A stretch of 64,000 nt of DNA. Origin: Glossina fuscipes. Its lineage: Eukaryota > Arthropoda > Insecta > Diptera > Glossinidae. Positions 60,880 through 64,000 of this stretch are shown here, piece by piece; the first letter of the stretch is position 1; each line of letters starts with the position of its first letter. The translations under genes were made by a program, and so were the position numbers. Under the pieces are notes generated by a model, which saw only the letters and a program-made list of their open reading frames with translations, ran no database searches and was not told the DNA's origin. Location: NCBI RefSeq assembly GCF_014805625.2, contig NW_023998414.1, forward strand, positions 30,418,778 to 30,482,777. The letters run 5' to 3'.

Positions 60880-61760
60880 CCCGCCACCATGTCCGGCATT
60901 ATAACGTGCTCCCCAAAGATTTAGCCGCACATTCACATAGAATATGATGAGACATCTCACTCTTCCTTTGACAGAATCTGCATGAATCGGTATAGAAGAT
61001 AATCACGGTGTTCAGGTGTTGCACGACGAAATTATGAGCCGTGTAGAAGTCTGTGACCAACGGCTGGACGCTACTTCTTAGTTCCAGTAGCTTGTGTGCT
61101 ATACCAGAAAATGTTATGAATCTTGTCGCTTGACATTGTCTTGTACATTGCTTCCAATGGCAATCCGATTTTTTTCGTATCCATTGCGCTACCAACTTCT
61201 TAGTATGGTTTCTTGGTACGTCAAAGAAAGATTCAGGACCTAACATGGTCAGCCCTTTCGTTGCACTCAATCGCCAAATGGCCAATTGCAAGCCTAATGG
61301 CTTGATTGTCGGATTAAATGCATATCAACTTTCTCCTGCATTAGTTTCTTAGGGATTCTTAGGGAGGCACAGGCGGAGATTGTATAGACTTCTGCTTGAG
61401 GTACGGAAGGATAATATCCCATGTGGTATGGCTTTTTAAAAACTCCGGCCGCATACTCCAGCGCCACTCTAGATTCAAAAGCTGGCCCGCCCCCGGCCCG
61501 ATCTCGCCGATATGATCACACTGAATCGATGGAACGGTATTAGCTTTGCAACATAGAGGTTCGGTATCTTGACAAAGGGTTCGTCCATGAATTTGTCCAG
61601 TATCTCTAGCCGGCTCGTAAGACTTCCCGGTGTTGTTTGTTTAAGTACGCCCAGGCAACTCTTGCTTACTTCTTCTAATCGGTATCTGATTTGAACCAAT
61701 TTAAGTTGGTCTATCCATCTATCTCTGTGATACCAGTCCATGTACCTGTGCCTGTGTTGA
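60880..61760 (-). mobile_element. Decayed non-LTR retrotransposon 3' end (RNase H region)
   Basis: Reverse-strand pieces in several frames follow the C-terminal order of LINE-type pol proteins with an RNase H domain. First comes an N-terminal piece (61475-61741). Then a short QAEVYTISAC stretch, typical of the RNase H active-site helix. Then, at 60899-61291, a piece with SATKGLTMLGP and a terminal zinc-knuckle-like C-x2-C ... H-x4-C (CRFCQ...HHILCEC). GC content is higher than in the flanks. Frameshifts and stops mean it is not functional. The clade (I, Outcast or a relative) cannot be fixed by eye. Confidence 0.65.
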
Positions 61761-62795
61761 ACTTATACCGACATATATTGGTGCTACGAAATGAAAGAGA
61801 AGCCTTCATATATATAGAGCGATTTAGTAAATTTTTAACCTTAATCTCATAAGAATAAAAAAATAGAATTAAAAGGTTACGATCATGTTTGATGTTTTTC
61901 AATGTCATAATCGCAAAACTATTCACATTGATATAAAGCTTCCGATGTACATTTCTTGCGATTACAAAGATCTGAAGTCTGGTTACACTCCTACAGTGGA
62001 CAGGGTAGGGTGGTGGCGGTTATGACATTTAAAATTTTACTTTTGCCTCAGCTAAATAACAGATTGTGTTCTATGTGAGAAAAAACTGTCATATCGCATG
62101 ATCGCAAAATAGAGTAAAATCCCATCACAATGCATACGATATAATATACGATACTTAAGATTAAAGCTTATGCGATTTGTGAAAGTTTTTTTAGATTCAG
62201 TTTACATTTTATTTGATTTATTATCATTGAGTTAATCTTCGTAAGCATTTTTTAAACGAAATATATCAAGGGATCAAGGGAAGAGGGAAAGCGTAACTCT
62301 TTTGCTTTTGTTTATTTTGCATAATTCATGGATAGATTACGAAAGTGCACGTAACGATTGCAATTTCGCCGGCACAGATAATTCAATCAATTCTTTTATT
62401 ACCATTTACGCTCTCTGTTACATATATACTTTATTTGATGCAAATATTTGATAAATATGCTGCCGATTAATGACCAACTTTTCGGCCATAATTACTACTG
62501 CTAATATTTTAGAGGAGATTTGTAAACTTTCCGCCGAGAATGTATATGTGATTGGCTAAGTGCTTCAAAGGCACAAAAATATACCGGGGAGTTCTATAAA
62601 ACATATGTAAGATCTTCCATCTTCAATGGGTGTCTGTCTATTCAAATAGTTCGCATAATAGAGCGGTTAATTTACGAATTGTATGGCAGATGATACGTCG
62701 CCCATCAAAACTGCATCTAGCTGTCACTCGTTGATGTTGACAAAGTTCATTGACTATTTCTATCGGATTTTACAAGACTAGAAGTCTTGCGTTTT
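61761..62795. other. Intergenic DNA: no gene recognised
   Basis: AT-rich. A TTTATT at about 62428 (AATAAA on the reverse strand) could serve as the polyadenylation signal of the candidate reverse-strand exon at 62796-62931. Confidence 0.35.
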
Positions 62796-62931
62796 CTAAT
62801 TTGAACGGGGCAGGCCGCCAAATTCAACTATGCCGTGTTGGGCTGTCGCCGGACGTTCACTGAGTTTTGCTAAGGGCATCGATTGGCGTCTTTGCGTATT
62901 CGAATTCGAATCTTCATACACTTCTTCTAAT
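62796..62931 (-). CDS. Candidate 3'-terminal coding exon of a reverse-strand gene
   Basis: After the reverse-strand acceptor GATTTAATCAG, a frame in phase 2 stays open for 44 codons to TAG (62796-62798). It includes LEEVYEDSNSNTQRRQSMPL, ERPATAQHGIVEFGG and the end LPRSN. The codon mix is much more gene-like than in surrounding chance frames, and RRQS is a plausible basophilic kinase site. I do not recognise the protein. If real, the rest of the gene lies above 64000, because no partner exon was found at 62932-64000. A fragment of a transposon protein is the main alternative. Confidence 0.35.
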
Positions 62932-64000
62932 CTGATTAAATCAGCTCATGATGCACGATTTCTTTTGAAATGCATCAACCAAACACACAATGATATCATA
63001 TATCTTAATAAGGTTTGCATTACAAAGCATAAGCGAGTCTAAAACGATCTATTCGGGAAATAGCCACGAACTATTTCCTTGAAGTAATGCAAGAAAACAT
63101 TTCCTCTCTTAATATAAAAATGAAACGTTTAGTTTTTACTTTGGGAAAACAGTAAAAACCTTTTACTTTTGCCCATAGTTTTTCTATAATTAGAAAGTGT
63201 AGCAAAACTTATTTAGCTTGAATCAACAAACAAGCAAACACCGATATCTAAATCATTCAATTGAATTCAGCGAATCATTGAATGGAGTGTTTGGTCACCG
63301 AATCGATTGTTTTTCTTATTTTTTTTATTTTTTTTTGTTTATTTGATTTTCTATTAACACTTTTCTATGTCCATGTATGCTTGTATTCCATCCAAATTTT
63401 TAATTTTTTTTTTTTTTTTTTTTTTTTTTCATATGTACGGAAACAAAAAATGCTAAAACCAATAGGCAAGTTAGGTTGACTTTAAAACGAATTTGGAGTC
63501 CCCGTCAATATCCGCATTTCGAATATCGTGCGACAGGACATGAGTAAAGAGTAGAATTGAAAGGATTATGAAGCATTTTCATTTTTAATTGTGAGTTGTG
63601 AGATTGTGGAATAGAACTCGCCATATCCGTATTGACGAATTAATGAGACGACCTTATAAAAGTTTAAGTAATTCAAAGATAGATTTACGTCCATTCGTAT
63701 ATTAAATTGTATTTGCTTTTTGTAGAGATCGAACGTAAATGTTTACAAAGACATTTTTGGTTGAGTCTTTTGTACATGTTGTCTGCCGGCCGTTACAAAC
63801 AGAATAACGGTACACATATATCATATGCCCCGGTGGTGGGCTTAAAAAAGAAAGTCTCTCTATAAACAAAGTCACGTTTGCGTTGTTTTGTATTTGACAG
63901 ACCAATACATGCAAAACTCGCATATGCATATGAACGAGTAGATGTCTTGTTCCAGTCGCAAATGGAAGAAAGGCAAGTTTAAAACACACACACACACATA
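62932..64000. other. Terminal stretch of the window: no gene recognised
   Basis: AT-rich with T-runs near 63320 and a 30-base T-run ending at 63429. The reverse frame at 63702-63995 has no recognisable domain. The window ends in a (CA)n run (63986-63999). Confidence 0.4.

Overview
This 64 kb window looks like nuclear DNA of a higher (schizophoran) fly. It is very AT-rich and has long poly-A/poly-T runs, many (TA)n, (CA)n and (AAT)n microsatellites, GT-AG introns from about 50 bp to 21 kb, and mariner, copia-like and non-LTR retroelement debris. The two best-preserved proteins are closest, from memory of the families, to Drosophila Ir25a and Vav. The species cannot be fixed from the sequence; a calyptrate or tsetse-like fly would fit, but that is inference.

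Layout. (1) 1-3078, + strand: the 3' seven exons of an ionotropic receptor, most likely the olfactory/thermo-/hygrosensory co-receptor Ir25a. Its 5' end lies outside the window. (2) 4112-35503, + strand: a complete Vav Rho/Rac guanine-nucleotide exchange factor gene. I could follow 16 coding exons encoding about 973 residues in the order CH - acidic tyrosine region - DH - PH - C1 - SH2 - SH3. Coding exon 1 is separated from exon 2 by a 21.3 kb intron full of repeats and transposon remnants. (3) 29066-30855, - strand: a complete four-exon gene nested antisense in the Vav intron between exons 4 and 5. It encodes a 526-residue trihelix/Myb-SANT-like putative DNA-binding protein with a Gln/His-rich middle. 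(4) 35504-64000: a gene-poor, repeat-rich region. It holds a decayed copia-like element (37.07-39.17 kb, - strand), a 532 bp mariner deletion derivative with terminal inverted repeats and TA flanks (39309-39840), a 31 bp x 4 tandem array (49571-49694), a tRNA-like SINE head (about 55970), a decayed non-LTR retrotransposon 3' end (60.88-61.76 kb, - strand), and several weak exon candidates (54479 +, 52941 -, 62796 -).

The genes do not form a pathway. Ir25a is a neuronal membrane channel subunit, Vav is a cytoplasmic signalling GEF downstream of receptor tyrosine kinases, and the nested gene is probably nuclear. A recurring repeat family carrying a GTCCGTCTGTC-type core is scattered at about ten places through intron 1 and the 3' intergenic region. 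I saw no bacterial operon, CRISPR array, rRNA or convincing functional tRNA.
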